Shown here in pieces: positions 33,544-41,635 of a DNA stretch of 64,000 nucleotides; positions within the stretch are counted from its first letter, which is position 1, and each line of letters starts with the position of its first letter. The stretch comes from DATLEX01 sp035525015 (lineage in GTDB: Bacteria > Acidobacteriota > Thermoanaerobaculia > Gp7-AA8). The position numbers were made by a program, and so were the translations under genes. The DNA lies in contig DATLFC010000074.1 of assembly GCA_035525015.1 (NCBI GenBank), positions 4,948 to 68,947 on the forward strand, read 5' to 3'. The notes below the pieces were generated by a model that saw only the letters and a list, made by a program, of their open reading frames with translations, ran no database searches and was not told where the DNA came from.

Positions 33544-34976
33544 TCGATCTGACGACTGCGCCGCCGAGCCTGAGCCGGCGGGAGATGCTTCTGGCCGGAA
33601 TGGCGACCGTGGTCGTCGCGGTCACACGTGTGCTGGCCCTGGCCCGAACCCCGTGGGACTGGGACGAGATGCTGTTTCTTCTCGGGCTGCGCGACTACGA
33701 CGTTGCGCTCCACCATCCCCATCCACCCGGGTTCCCGCTCTTCTTGCTCGCCGCGCGTCTCTTCATGGAGCTCGGCCTGGAGCCGTTCCGGGCGCTGCAG
33801 GCGGTGAACCTCGTCGCAGCCGTGGCCATCGTTCCGGCCGTGCTGTTCTTCTGCCGGGAGCTCCGGCTCCCGTTTCCGGTCTCCCTGGCGGCCGCGCTGC
33901 TGTTCTCGTTCTTTCCGAACGTCTGGTTCTTCGGCGGCACCGGATTCAGCGATGTCGCGGCGATCGTGCTGACGTTGTTCGCTTGTGCGCTGCTATTGCG
34001 CGGAGGACGATCCCCCGCGGCGTTCCTCTCCGGCGCGGTGGTGATCGCCGTCGCCGCCGGCTTCCGGCCGCAGAACCTGCTGGTGGGTGCGTTACCGGCG
34101 CTCGCCGGCGCCTGGTCGCAACTGCGGCAGCGTCGCTTCGGCACCGTGGCCGGAGCGGCAGGCATCGTTCTCGTGATCACGGCTGGCAGCTACGCCGGAG
34201 CCGTGATGGCGACCGGGGAATGGTCGCGATACCGTGACTCGCTGCTCGCGCATCAGCGGTATCTCGTGGAGGTCGACTCGTTCCTGAGCGAGATCCGCCC
34301 GTCGCTGCTCCAGGTCTCGGACGACTTCTTCGTCCGCCCGTTTCGTTTTCCCGCGGCGAACGCGGCGCTGAGCCTGCTGGCCACCCTTTCCGCGGTGACG
34401 GCGCTGGTCCGCCGGCGGATGGCGATCGTTCTGGCCATCGCGACATTCGGGCCGTTCTGGCTGCTGGCGTGGTTCACGCTCGATTTCCACAGCGCCAGCC
34501 GCTTCTCGATCGGGTACATGCCGCTGCTGGCCATCCTCGCAGCGGACGGCATCGCCACGGTGGCCGCATGGAGTAGGAGAAGCCCGCGGGTGCAGGGCGT
34601 TGCGACGATCGCCCTGGCGGGACTGCTCGCGGCCGGCATGGCCGTCTGGACGTGGAACGGGATCCGCCGCGTCCGCGAGGAGCCGTCGCCGCCGCTGCAG
34701 GCGATCGCGTTCGTCAGGCAGACGTTCGCCGCCGAGACGATCGTCTACGTTCCCAAACGGCTCCGCCCTCATGCCGAGTACTACCTCGACGATTTCCGGC
34801 TCGTGCACATCGAGGACGAGCCGACTGCAGCCGCGTTGCGCAGCAGCGGCGCGGTCTATCTCCTCGAAGGTGACGGCGGCGTCGCCGGCGGCAGGACGTT
34901 CGCGTGGCCGGAGGAGCCGCTCTGGAACATCGCACGCCGCCGCTACTTCAAGGTCTCCGTGATTCCGATCGGGTGA
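33540..34976 (+). CDS. GT39-like polytopic glycosyltransferase (paralogue)
   Basis: A 478-residue protein clearly paralogous to the upstream gene in its membrane part: DWDEMLFLLGLRDYDVALHH, HPPGFPLFLLAARL and the GGTGFSDV segment match in order. It lacks the C-terminal beta-rich domain of its neighbour. It probably transfers sugars from a lipid carrier at the outer face of the inner membrane. The start overlaps the neighbour's stop (ATGA) and is supported by paralogue alignment. It ends directly against the convergent pseudokinase-TonB gene. Confidence 0.82.
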   Translation: MIDLTTAPPSLSRREMLLAGMATVVVAVTRVLALARTPWDWDEMLFLLGLRDYDVALHHPHPPGFPLFLLAARLFMELGLEPFRALQAVNLVAAVAIVPAVLFFCRELRLPFPVSLAAALLFSFFPNVWFFGGTGFSDVAAIVLTLFACALLLRGGRSPAAFLSGAVVIAVAAGFRPQNLLVGALPALAGAWSQLRQRRFGTVAGAAGIVLVITAGSYAGAVMATGEWSRYRDSLLAHQRYLVEVDSFLSEIRPSLLQVSDDFFVRPFRFPAANAALSLLATLSAVTALVRRRMAIVLAIATFGPFWLLAWFTLDFHSASRFSIGYMPLLAILAADGIATVAAWSRRSPRVQGVATIALAGLLAAGMAVWTWNGIRRVREEPSPPLQAIAFVRQTFAAETIVYVPKRLRPHAEYYLDDFRLVHIEDEPTAAALRSSGAVYLLEGDGGVAGGRTFAWPEEPLWNIARRRYFKVSVIPIG

Positions 34977-36911
34977 TCACGGCTTGAACTGGATCATCTG
35001 CGCGATCCAGGTCTTGACCCGTTTGCCGTCTTTCATCGGCGGCGTGTAACGGGCGGCGCGGAAGGCGCGGATGGCCGAGTCGTTGAAGCCGAAGCGCGGT
35101 TCTCCCCGGAGGATCTTCACCTCGACCACCTCGCCGGTTTCCGAGACCAGGATGCTGGCCATGACCGTCGCTTCCATCTTCTGTCTCGCCGCAATCGGCG
35201 GATAGGACGGGCGAGGTTCCCTGATCGCCGTCGGCACCTCGTCGAGCTCACCCATGTCGACGACGTCACCCTCCCGGATCACCGGCGCGGGCGGAGGCTG
35301 CGGCGGAGGCTGCGGCGGAGGCTGGCTCTGAGGCTGCGTTTGGGTCAAAACGGGAGGAGGAGCGGCCGTGGCGGGATTCGCCAGCGGCTCCAGAGCAGCG
35401 ATCTGCGTTTCCGACGTCCAGGGCCGCTGCGCCACGGTGGTCGTGATCTCTTCCTCGCGCTGCGGCATGGCGGCCGCCGGTTCCTGTTCCGCCTGGACCA
35501 CGGCGGGCTGCGAAGCCACCGTCGAGGTCAGCGGTGCGTTGCGCGCCTGCTCGCGCCGGAGCTGTTGCGTGTATTCGGCCTGAAGTTTCAGCAGCTCTTC
35601 CTGAAGGCGGCGCTTCACCGCTGCGTCGAACAGTCTCTTGCGCTCCGCTTCATCGATCTTCGGTTGCGCGGCAGGGGCGGAAGGAGCTTCCGGCTCCTCG
35701 ACCGTCGGGGAAGCGACGATCGGCTCCGGGGCGACGACCGGTTGCGGCTGGGGCGCCGGCGGCGTCATCGCGCCGGCGACGTGAACCACGGGAACAGCCG
35801 GTGCCGGCCGTTTCGCGCCCAGCGTGAGCCAGGCCCCGACGCCTGCGGCAGCGAGGACCGTCGCTGCCGCGATACCCACCGCCAGTCTGCTCCTCCCTGC
35901 CGCCGGCTTCTCGGCAGCCACCGGCTGCGCTTCCGCCTGCAGATAGGGAGCGAGGCTGATCTTCGATTCCCTCTCCCGCTCGCCCGCTTCCACCTCCATC
36001 TCTTTTTTCAGGAGCGTGCTGAGATAGAAGGCGAGATTGAAACTCGTGGCGGCATAGCGGCCGCTCGAAGAGAGAGCGGCGAGCGCGGTGTGCACGTCGG
36101 ATGGACTTGCGTATCGCGCCGCGGGATCGATGTTGAGCGACTTCTCCAGAATGGAGCGGATGTCATCGGGAAGCGGATCGCCGGCCATGCTCCTGGCCGC
36201 GCGCACGGCGTGCGTAAACGCGCTCGCGCGCGTGGCGTCGGGCGGCTCATGACCCGTGACCAGAAGGTAAAGGAGTGCGCCGAGCGAGTAGACCTCGCTC
36301 GACCTGGAAGCCTGGCCTGAATGCTGCGTCTCGGGAGCGAAGTAGCGGCCGATCTCGACGGCAACCTTCTCGTCGCGCAGCGACGCGGCCAGTCCGCGCC
36401 CCAGCTGCTGCCCTGCCACGCGAATCTCCCCATCCTCTGTGATCCAGACGAACTGCGGAACGAGTCCTCCGTGCAGCAGACGCTCGGCGCCGAGTCGCAG
36501 CTCCGCCGTCGCCGCCAGCGAGAGCGCGACACGTTCCACGACGGCGAGGGTCTGATCGAGAGGGATGGGATGCGGCGCGGACCCGGTACCGCGCGCACGG
36601 TCGACGATGTAGCGCAGGGAACGACCCGATTCATATTCGTGCGCGATCGTGACCACGCCGTTGATGACCGTGATCTGCTGCTCTTTGACGAACGTCGGAC
36701 CGGTGAGCGACTCCGCGATCTGCTCCGCCGACTGCGCGGCCGCAAGGAGTGCCTCGCTTCCGCCGCTGAACCGGCGCAGGGCCACCACGCGCCCCGGCGC
36801 GCCGTCCTCGATCCTCACCGCCCGGAAGAGATCGCCGAGTGCATCCGACTCCAGCTTTTTCAGCAGAACGTAAGGACCGAACGTCTCGTAAGGCCTTGCC
36901 TTTGCGGCCAT
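34977..36911 (-). CDS. Pseudokinase-transmembrane-TonB-C fusion
   Basis: A 644-residue protein. Residues 12-285 form a protein-kinase fold with an APE-like motif at 193-195 (YFAPE) and SSEVYSLGALLYLL, but Arg46 replaces the beta-3 Lys, HGG (147-149) replaces HRD, and VAGQ (165-168) replaces DFG. It is therefore likely a pseudokinase. A transmembrane helix spans about 342-366, then a long Pro/Gln/Glu linker, and a TonB C-terminal domain at about 570-644 (ASILVSETGEVVEVKILRGE). GAGGT precedes the ATG at 36911. A pseudokinase facing the cytoplasm and TonB in the periplasm would couple signals to outer-membrane receptors. Confidence 0.85.
   Translation of the reverse strand: MAAKARPYETFGPYVLLKKLESDALGDLFRAVRIEDGAPGRVVALRRFSGGSEALLAAAQSAEQIAESLTGPTFVKEQQITVINGVVTIAHEYESGRSLRYIVDRARGTGSAPHPIPLDQTLAVVERVALSLAATAELRLGAERLLHGGLVPQFVWITEDGEIRVAGQQLGRGLAASLRDEKVAVEIGRYFAPETQHSGQASRSSEVYSLGALLYLLVTGHEPPDATRASAFTHAVRAARSMAGDPLPDDIRSILEKSLNIDPAARYASPSDVHTALAALSSSGRYAATSFNLAFYLSTLLKKEMEVEAGERERESKISLAPYLQAEAQPVAAEKPAAGRSRLAVGIAAATVLAAAGVGAWLTLGAKRPAPAVPVVHVAGAMTPPAPQPQPVVAPEPIVASPTVEEPEAPSAPAAQPKIDEAERKRLFDAAVKRRLQEELLKLQAEYTQQLRREQARNAPLTSTVASQPAVVQAEQEPAAAMPQREEEITTTVAQRPWTSETQIAALEPLANPATAAPPPVLTQTQPQSQPPPQPPPQPPPAPVIREGDVVDMGELDEVPTAIREPRPSYPPIAARQKMEATVMASILVSETGEVVEVKILRGEPRFGFNDSAIRAFRAARYTPPMKDGKRVKTWIAQMIQFKP
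35289..35336. repeat. 12-base tandem repeat in the TonB linker
   Basis: CGGCGGAGGCTG and variants recur about four times in this coding stretch, producing a PPPQ-repeat in the linker of the pseudokinase-TonB fusion. Such microsatellites can change length in frame. The linker is disordered, so length changes would probably be tolerated. Confidence 0.7.
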
Positions 36912-37005
36912 CACTACCTCGCGATGCAGAGTTATTGTTATGGACAAAGGTAAGGATAGCACCAGACCGGCCAGGAGTCAGGCGGGCTGGGGCATGGAAG
37001 TCTGC

Positions 37006-38085
37006 CTATCGGCCGGCGTTCGCCGCCGCCTTCCTCTGGTCCCGATAAAACTGCCGCTGGTAGACCTCGACGTTGCGGTTGTGCTCGTCGAGATTCGTCG
37101 AGAAGGCGTGCGTCCCGTCCTGACGGGCGACGAAATAGAGGAGGTTCGTCGTCGCCGGCGCGGAGGCGGCGCGAAGCGAGGCCAGACCCGGGTTGGCGAT
37201 CGGACCGGGGGGGAGGCCGCGGTATCGGTAGGTGTTGTAGGGCGAGTCGATCTGCAGGTCTGGTTTCCGGATGTTGCCGTCCCACCGCCCGTCGAGTTTG
37301 AGGGCGTAAATCACGGTGGGATCGGCGCCGAGGAGCATGTTTTTCCGGATGCGGTTCACGTAGACCGACGCCACGATCGGGCGTTCGTCGGCGATGCGCG
37401 CCTCGGTTTCGACGATCGAGGCGAGGATCACGGTGTCGTGGAGGGAGAGCCCGGTCGCGATCAGCGCCATCTCCTTGACGAAGTTCCTGCGGAAGTTGTC
37501 GACCATGGAGCGGACGATCGTCGGCACCGGCGTTCCCGGCGCGAACTTGTACGTGTCGGGGAAGAGATACCCTTCGAGTGACTCCGCCTCGGGCGCGATG
37601 TCGCGCACCGGCTCGGAATCGCTCGTGGCCGCCTCCCACTGCTCGTCGGTGCCGAACCCTGCCTCGGCAAAGAGGCGGCCGACGGCAAAGCGATCGAGTC
37701 CCTCGCGCACGGTCACCGACTCGAGGATCACATCACCACGAATGAGCTTGTCGAGAACGTCGACGGCCGACATCGGCCGATCGAACTCGTAGAGGCCGGC
37801 CTTCACCGAATCGCGGTTGCGGAGGAGCTTCATGTAGATCAGCGGCACGTACTCGTCGCGCAGGACGCCCTCTCCCTGCAGGTGGCGGAGGATCGTTGCC
37901 GTGCGCATACCCCTGCGCACTTCGAACCGCTTCGCCGGCTCCTCGTAGCCGCGATAGGGAGACTGGAGTGCGCTCCAGAAGAACCAGACCGCGCCGGCGA
38001 GAAGGAGGATCCCGAAGACGCCGATCGTGACGAGCGACTGGACGTACTTGCGGCAACCGCGCCGCGACCGAGGGCGGCCGGCTAT
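37006..38085 (-). CDS. mltG: Endolytic murein transglycosylase MltG (atypical start codon)
   Basis: A 359-residue protein with a membrane anchor (VTIGVFGILLLAGAVWFFW, about residues 19-40) and the YceG domain: SLEGYLFPDTY, the catalytic-Glu motif VILASIVETEA, NRIRKNMLLGADPTVIYAL and PYNTYRYRGLPPGPIANPG. It cleaves nascent glycan strands to end synthesis. No ATG/GTG/TTG precedes the membrane helix in frame. The best start is an ATA (38085-38083) five bases after GGGAGG, overlapping the ruvX stop as ATAG. The alternative is a start inside ruvX or a frameshift. Its position downstream of ruvX is common in bacteria. Confidence 0.85.
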   Translation of the reverse strand: MAGRPRSRRGCRKYVQSLVTIGVFGILLLAGAVWFFWSALQSPYRGYEEPAKRFEVRRGMRTATILRHLQGEGVLRDEYVPLIYMKLLRNRDSVKAGLYEFDRPMSAVDVLDKLIRGDVILESVTVREGLDRFAVGRLFAEAGFGTDEQWEAATSDSEPVRDIAPEAESLEGYLFPDTYKFAPGTPVPTIVRSMVDNFRRNFVKEMALIATGLSLHDTVILASIVETEARIADERPIVASVYVNRIRKNMLLGADPTVIYALKLDGRWDGNIRKPDLQIDSPYNTYRYRGLPPGPIANPGLASLRAASAPATTNLLYFVARQDGTHAFSTNLDEHNRNVEVYQRQFYRDQRKAAANAGR

Positions 38086-38489
38086 GACGTCCTCCCGGCG
38101 CGGGCGTCGAGATAAGACTGGAGGATGACCGTGGCGGCGTACATGTCGATGTCGTCTGTCCTTTTCCGCCGTCTGCGGCCTCCGGCGCGCAGCCGCTCCG
38201 CAGCCTCGACGGTACTGAGGGTTTCGTCCCAGAGAATGACCGGTTTGCAGGTTTTTTGCCGCAAGCGCTCGGCGAGGTCGTGGAACTTCTGCTCGCCGGC
38301 CGCGCTGCGGGGGCGGCGCGGCAGACCGAGGATCAGCGTCTCCGCTCCGATCTGGCCGGCGATCTCGGCGATCCGGGCCACCACGTCCCCCTCGTTCCGA
38401 AGCACGGAATGAGGAGAGGCCAGGAGACCGGAGTCGCTGACCGCGATGCCGATCCGCTTCCCGCCGTAGTCGATGGCCATCAGGGACAT
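38082..38489 (-). CDS. ruvX: RuvX-like Holliday-junction resolvase / 16S pre-rRNA nuclease
   Basis: A 135-residue protein of the YqgF fold with DYGGKRIGIAVSD near the N-terminus, LILGLPRRPRS, and a C-terminal DIDMYAATVILQSYLD; these carry the expected catalytic acids of RuvX/YqgF. Family members process the 5' end of 16S rRNA or resolve four-way junctions. The C-terminal stop sits within the putative mltG start. Start at 38489, or three codons later at 38480 (MAIDYG). Confidence 0.92.
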   Translation of the reverse strand: MSLMAIDYGGKRIGIAVSDSGLLASPHSVLRNEGDVVARIAEIAGQIGAETLILGLPRRPRSAAGEQKFHDLAERLRQKTCKPVILWDETLSTVEAAERLRAGGRRRRKRTDDIDMYAATVILQSYLDARAGRTS

Positions 38490-38533
38490 CCACCGATTCT
38501 AGGACAGTCCCTCGCGGATCGATGCCGACCGGC

Positions 38534-38539
38534 TACAAT
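38534..38539 (+). promoter_or_regulatory. -10-like hexamer (TACAAT) upstream of pilT
   Basis: TACAAT lies 20 bases before the pilT ATG. Unlike the leaderless candidates, a CCGGAGG Shine-Dalgarno follows (38549-38555), giving a short leader. No convincing -35 hexamer is visible. Confidence 0.35.
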
Positions 38540-38559
38540 GGCGCGGCCCGGAGGCTCCG

Positions 38560-39705
38560 ATGAAAAACTTCAATCTCGACGCCATCCTCGAGGCGATGCT
38601 GAAGATGTCTGACCGGGTGTCGGACCTGAATTTCTCCGTCGGGCGGCAGCCTCAGGTCGAGGTCGACGGGCAGCTCGCGGCGGTCAACTTCCCGGGCCTT
38701 CCCCGTCTGACGCCGTACCAGACCGAGATGATCGCCATGCACATGCTGCGCGGCGACCGCGAGGCCACCCGGACCCTGGTGCAGAACGGGTCGATCGACG
38801 TCTCCTACTCCATCCCCGGCAAGACGCGGTTCCGAGTGAACATCTTCTCGCAGCGCGGTACGTACGCCATCGTGCTCCGCGTCATCCCCGACGGCATCCC
38901 CAGCCTGGAGTCGCTGAAGTTTCCCAAAGAGCTTTACAACATTCCGAAACTGAAGAACGGAATCGTCCTCGTCACCGGACCAACGGGGTCGGGGAAGTCG
39001 ACCACGCTTGCCGCCTTGATCAATCAGATCAACCTGGATCACGCCTATCACATCCTCACCATCGAGGATCCGGTGGAGTACATGCACCGGCACATCAAGT
39101 CGACAGTGAATCAGCGCGAAGTGGGGTCCGACACGAAGACGTTCGCGCTGGCGCTCCGCGCCGCGCTCCGGCAGGCGCCGAAGGTGATCCTCATCGGCGA
39201 GATGCGCGATGTCGAGACCATCGAGATCGCCATGGAGGCGGCCGAGACGGGGCACCTGGTGCTCTCCACGCTGCACACCATCGATGCGGCGAAGACGGTC
39301 GACCGCATCATCGGCGTCTTCCCGAAGGATCAGGAGCCGCAGATCCGGACGCGCTTTTCGCAGTCGTTCCGATACGTCATCTCGCAGCGTCTTCTTCCGA
39401 AGGTCGGAGGCGGGCGTGTGGCGGCGCTGGAGATCCTCAAATCGACGATGCGCACGCGCGACTACGTGATGAAGGGAGAGACGGAAGGCCGGTCTCTGAC
39501 CGATGCCATGCACGACGGGCAGGTCGACGGCATGCAGACCTTCGACGACGAGATCGAAAAGCTCTGGAACAACGGCATGATCTCGAAGGAGACCGCCCTG
39601 GCCTATGCCACCAACCCCACCAATCTCGCGCTTCGCATGACCGACGAGCCCACCTCGGCGGGGAAGAAGTCGGACGAGAACTCGATGCTGTCGATGCTGG
39701 AGTGA
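38560..39705 (+). CDS. pilT: PilT-family twitching motility ATPase
   Basis: A 381-residue hexameric ATPase that disassembles type IV pili. Walker A GPTGSGKS is at residues 140-147, the Asp box IEDPVEY follows, Walker B is ILIGEMRD, and the His box is STLHTIDAAKTVDRIIGVFP. The C-terminus lacks the classic AIRNLIRE motif of PilT, so it could be the PilU-like paralogue. GGAGG precedes the ATG. The zinc-ribbon/receiver-like gene follows 4 bases downstream, and pseudopilin genes lie convergent 650 bases on. Confidence 0.93.
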   Translation: MKNFNLDAILEAMLKMSDRVSDLNFSVGRQPQVEVDGQLAAVNFPGLPRLTPYQTEMIAMHMLRGDREATRTLVQNGSIDVSYSIPGKTRFRVNIFSQRGTYAIVLRVIPDGIPSLESLKFPKELYNIPKLKNGIVLVTGPTGSGKSTTLAALINQINLDHAYHILTIEDPVEYMHRHIKSTVNQREVGSDTKTFALALRAALRQAPKVILIGEMRDVETIEIAMEAAETGHLVLSTLHTIDAAKTVDRIIGVFPKDQEPQIRTRFSQSFRYVISQRLLPKVGGGRVAALEILKSTMRTRDYVMKGETEGRSLTDAMHDGQVDGMQTFDDEIEKLWNNGMISKETALAYATNPTNLALRMTDEPTSAGKKSDENSMLSMLE

Positions 39706-39709
39706 GCGG

Positions 39710-40345
39710 ATGATCAAGATCACCTGCACGAGCTGCCAGAAGCCGCTCTCGCTCGACGAGACGAAGCTTCCGATGAAGGAAGTGAGCTTTCCCTGCCCGG
39801 TGTGCAAGACGAAGCTGACGGTGGACCGGCGCAATCTGACCGCCGAGGGCCCGGCGTCTCCCGCGGCATCGCGGGGCGTGCCGGCTGCGCCGGTTCAGGA
39901 CAACGGCGACGACGACAACGAGAACGAGTTCGGCGCGAAGGCTTTCCTGGTCGGCACCGACAGCCCGGCGCTGCGCCAGGCGGCGAAGCTCATCGGATAC
40001 CTGCCGGTCTTCTACGCCACGGCCGAGCAGGCCCGCGACCGTTTCATGCAGGACGCGCCGCAGGTTGTGTTTCTCAGCCCGCCCCAGATGACGCCGCCGC
40101 CGCTCGAGGCCATGCAGCCGATCATCGGGCTGCTGCCGGCGGACCGGAGGAAGTCGTTCTTCATCCTCATCTCCGACAATCTGCGCACGCTGGACGGCAA
40201 TGCCGCGTTTCTCTACGGCGTGAATCTGATCGTGGCTACGAAAGACCTCGGCAATTTCTCGCAGATCTTCCGTGACGCCTACGGCTACCACGAGCGGCTC
40301 TACGCGAGCATGAATTCGGTGCTGCGGGCGATGGAAGGCGGCTGA
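39710..40345 (+). CDS. Zinc-ribbon plus receiver-like domain protein
   Basis: A 211-residue protein. An N-terminal zinc ribbon (CTSCQ...CPVCK, about residues 6-33) leads into a 40-residue disordered acidic linker. The C-terminal part (about 78-205) resembles a receiver domain (AFLVGTDSPALRQAAKLIGYLPV, DAPQVVFLSPP), but the phosphoacceptor Asp position reads as a loop without the expected DxxMP. It is probably a non-phosphorylated receiver-like module. Cotranscription with pilT is likely (4-base gap), so it may modulate pilus retraction. Confidence 0.65.
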   Translation: MIKITCTSCQKPLSLDETKLPMKEVSFPCPVCKTKLTVDRRNLTAEGPASPAASRGVPAAPVQDNGDDDNENEFGAKAFLVGTDSPALRQAAKLIGYLPVFYATAEQARDRFMQDAPQVVFLSPPQMTPPPLEAMQPIIGLLPADRRKSFFILISDNLRTLDGNAAFLYGVNLIVATKDLGNFSQIFRDAYGYHERLYASMNSVLRAMEGG

Positions 40346-40354
40346 CCGCCCTAC

Positions 40355-40885
40355 TCAGTGCGCCTGGACACCTTCGGGATACTGCACGAACACGCCGCGG
40401 GTGAAGAGGATGTCATCGTTGAAGTTCGTCACCCCTCCGCCGGGGCTGGAGGCGTCGGCATCCCATCCCTCCGCGCCGTCAGGGGAGCCGTTCTTGCCGG
40501 CGGACCAGATCAGGTATTCGTCGGCCTTCGCCGGATCGCCCATCGGCTGATCGGCCCGGAAGCGAAACGGGTTGCCCCACCCGTCGAGACCGGGGACCAC
40601 CTTGGAGTAGGTCGGAACGAGAGCGGTTCTAAGGTCGTCGTGGGAGACTGGTTCACTGCAGACGGTGATGATCGACAGCGCGCCGGCGGCGTTGTATCGG
40701 TGGAGGTCCGTCGAGCGCGCTTCCCACGCCGTGGCGATGGAACGGATGTCCGACATCGTTCGTTTCTGCCGCGCGCGGTGGAGCGCGTTGAGCAGGTTGG
40801 GAACGGCGATGGCGGCCAGGATCCCGATGATCGCCACGACGATCAACAACTCGATGAGCGTAAACCCGCGGTCGTGCTTCCTCAT
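40355..40885 (-). CDS. Type IV pseudopilin (second copy)
   Basis: A 176-residue pilin-like protein. The leader MRKHDRG and FTLIELLIVVAIIGILAAIA form a classic prepilin site and hydrophobic stalk, with Glu at position 5 of the mature protein. The C-terminal domain resembles GspG-type major pseudopilins (DGWGNPFRFR, FNDDILFTRGVFVQYPEG). It is closely related to the pilin gene just upstream. GGAG lies upstream of the ATG at 40885. A hairpin (40933-40960) separates the two pilins. Confidence 0.9.
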   Translation of the reverse strand: MRKHDRGFTLIELLIVVAIIGILAAIAVPNLLNALHRARQKRTMSDIRSIATAWEARSTDLHRYNAAGALSIITVCSEPVSHDDLRTALVPTYSKVVPGLDGWGNPFRFRADQPMGDPAKADEYLIWSAGKNGSPDGAEGWDADASSPGGGVTNFNDDILFTRGVFVQYPEGVQAH

Positions 40886-40932
40886 AGTCTGGCTCCGTCT
40901 CTCTGCTTTCCGGAGCTCCGACCCCCCATGTG

Positions 40933-40960
40933 GGGACGGGCGCCCGATGGCGCCCGTCCC
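40933..40960. terminator. Strong stem-loop between the two pilin genes
   Basis: A 12-base perfect stem (GGGACGGGCGCC paired with 40949-40960) closes a CGAT loop. There is no T-run on the minus-strand 3' side, so it is not a standard intrinsic terminator. It could reduce expression of the second pilin or protect the upstream message, as in many major pilin mRNAs. Confidence 0.6.
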
Positions 40961-40986
40961 GCTGAACAACTAAAGGGTTCCGGAGG

Positions 40987-41481
40987 TTAGTTCTGCTGAA
41001 CGCCCTCGGGGTACTGAATGAACGAACCGTTGGAGAAGATGATGTCGCTGTTGAAGTTCGTCGTTGCGCCGCCCAGGTACGTCCCGTCGGCTTTGGCGTC
41101 CTTGCCGGTCGAGTGGATCATGTAGTTCTGAGCCTGACCAGCAGCGCTGCCCCACGCCAGATCGGTGAGGAACGCGTAGGTGTTGCCCCAGCCGTCCTTC
41201 ATCGGAAGGTTCTTGATGTACGTCGGCTGCAGCGCAGCCGGCAGCTGGGTGTGGACCTGCGCCGTCAACAGGGTGAGACCGGCCGCGTTGTAGCGGTTGA
41301 GGTCCGTCGCGCGCGCTTCCCACGCCGTCGCGATCGAACGCATGTCGGCCATCGTCCTCTTCTGCTTCGACCGCTGCATCGCGGTCAGAAGGTTCGGAAT
41401 GGCGATTGCCGCGAGAATGCCGATGATCGCAACGACGATCAGCAGCTCAATGAGGGTGAAACCTTTCTGCTTCCTTGTCAT
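40987..41481 (-). CDS. Type IV pilin / GspG-like pseudopilin (first copy)
   Basis: A 164-residue prepilin. The leader MTRKQKG is cleaved before FTLIELLIVVAIIGILAAIA; Glu5 of the mature protein is present. The C-terminal domain (MKDGWGNTYAF, FNSDIIFSNGSFIQYPEG) aligns with the second pilin through most of its length. The start at 41481 is fixed by AAAGGAGGA upstream; an ATG at 41499 is rejected. A sigma-54-type promoter precedes it, as expected for a major pilin. The close paralogues suggest recent duplication. Confidence 0.92.
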   Translation of the reverse strand: MTRKQKGFTLIELLIVVAIIGILAAIAIPNLLTAMQRSKQKRTMADMRSIATAWEARATDLNRYNAAGLTLLTAQVHTQLPAALQPTYIKNLPMKDGWGNTYAFLTDLAWGSAAGQAQNYMIHSTGKDAKADGTYLGGATTNFNSDIIFSNGSFIQYPEGVQQN

Positions 41482-41510
41482 GAACTTCCTCCTTTTCAAA
41501 CCTCCCTAAG

Positions 41511-41526
41511 CGCAACCGGTGTACCA
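41511..41526 (-). promoter_or_regulatory. Sigma-54 (-24/-12) promoter of the pilin gene
   Basis: Read on the minus strand, TGGTACACCGGTTGCG matches the sigma-54 consensus with GG and GC ten bases apart. The predicted start point near 41500 leaves about 19 bases including AAAGGAGG before the ATG at 41481. Sigma-54 control of pilin is a known pattern (PilR type). Confidence 0.6.
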
Positions 41527-41608
41527 GTCGTCGTCGTTCGCGGAAGCCCTTGTGTTGCAGATGTTTGTCGATTTTTGTCGATCGAGAATGGGCGCTGTTT
41601 TGACAGTA

Positions 41609-41614
41609 ATTCTA
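41609..41614 (-). promoter_or_regulatory. Possible alternative -10 (TAGAAT) for the pilin
   Basis: TAGAAT lies about 125 bases before the pilin ATG, with CTGACA 19 bases upstream. The long spacer makes it weaker than the sigma-54 site. Nearby AAACTGTCAG-like short repeats and TTGTCGAT duplications may be operator sequences. Confidence 0.25.
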
Positions 41615-41635
41615 CCGCGCCGCTGACAGTTTTTG

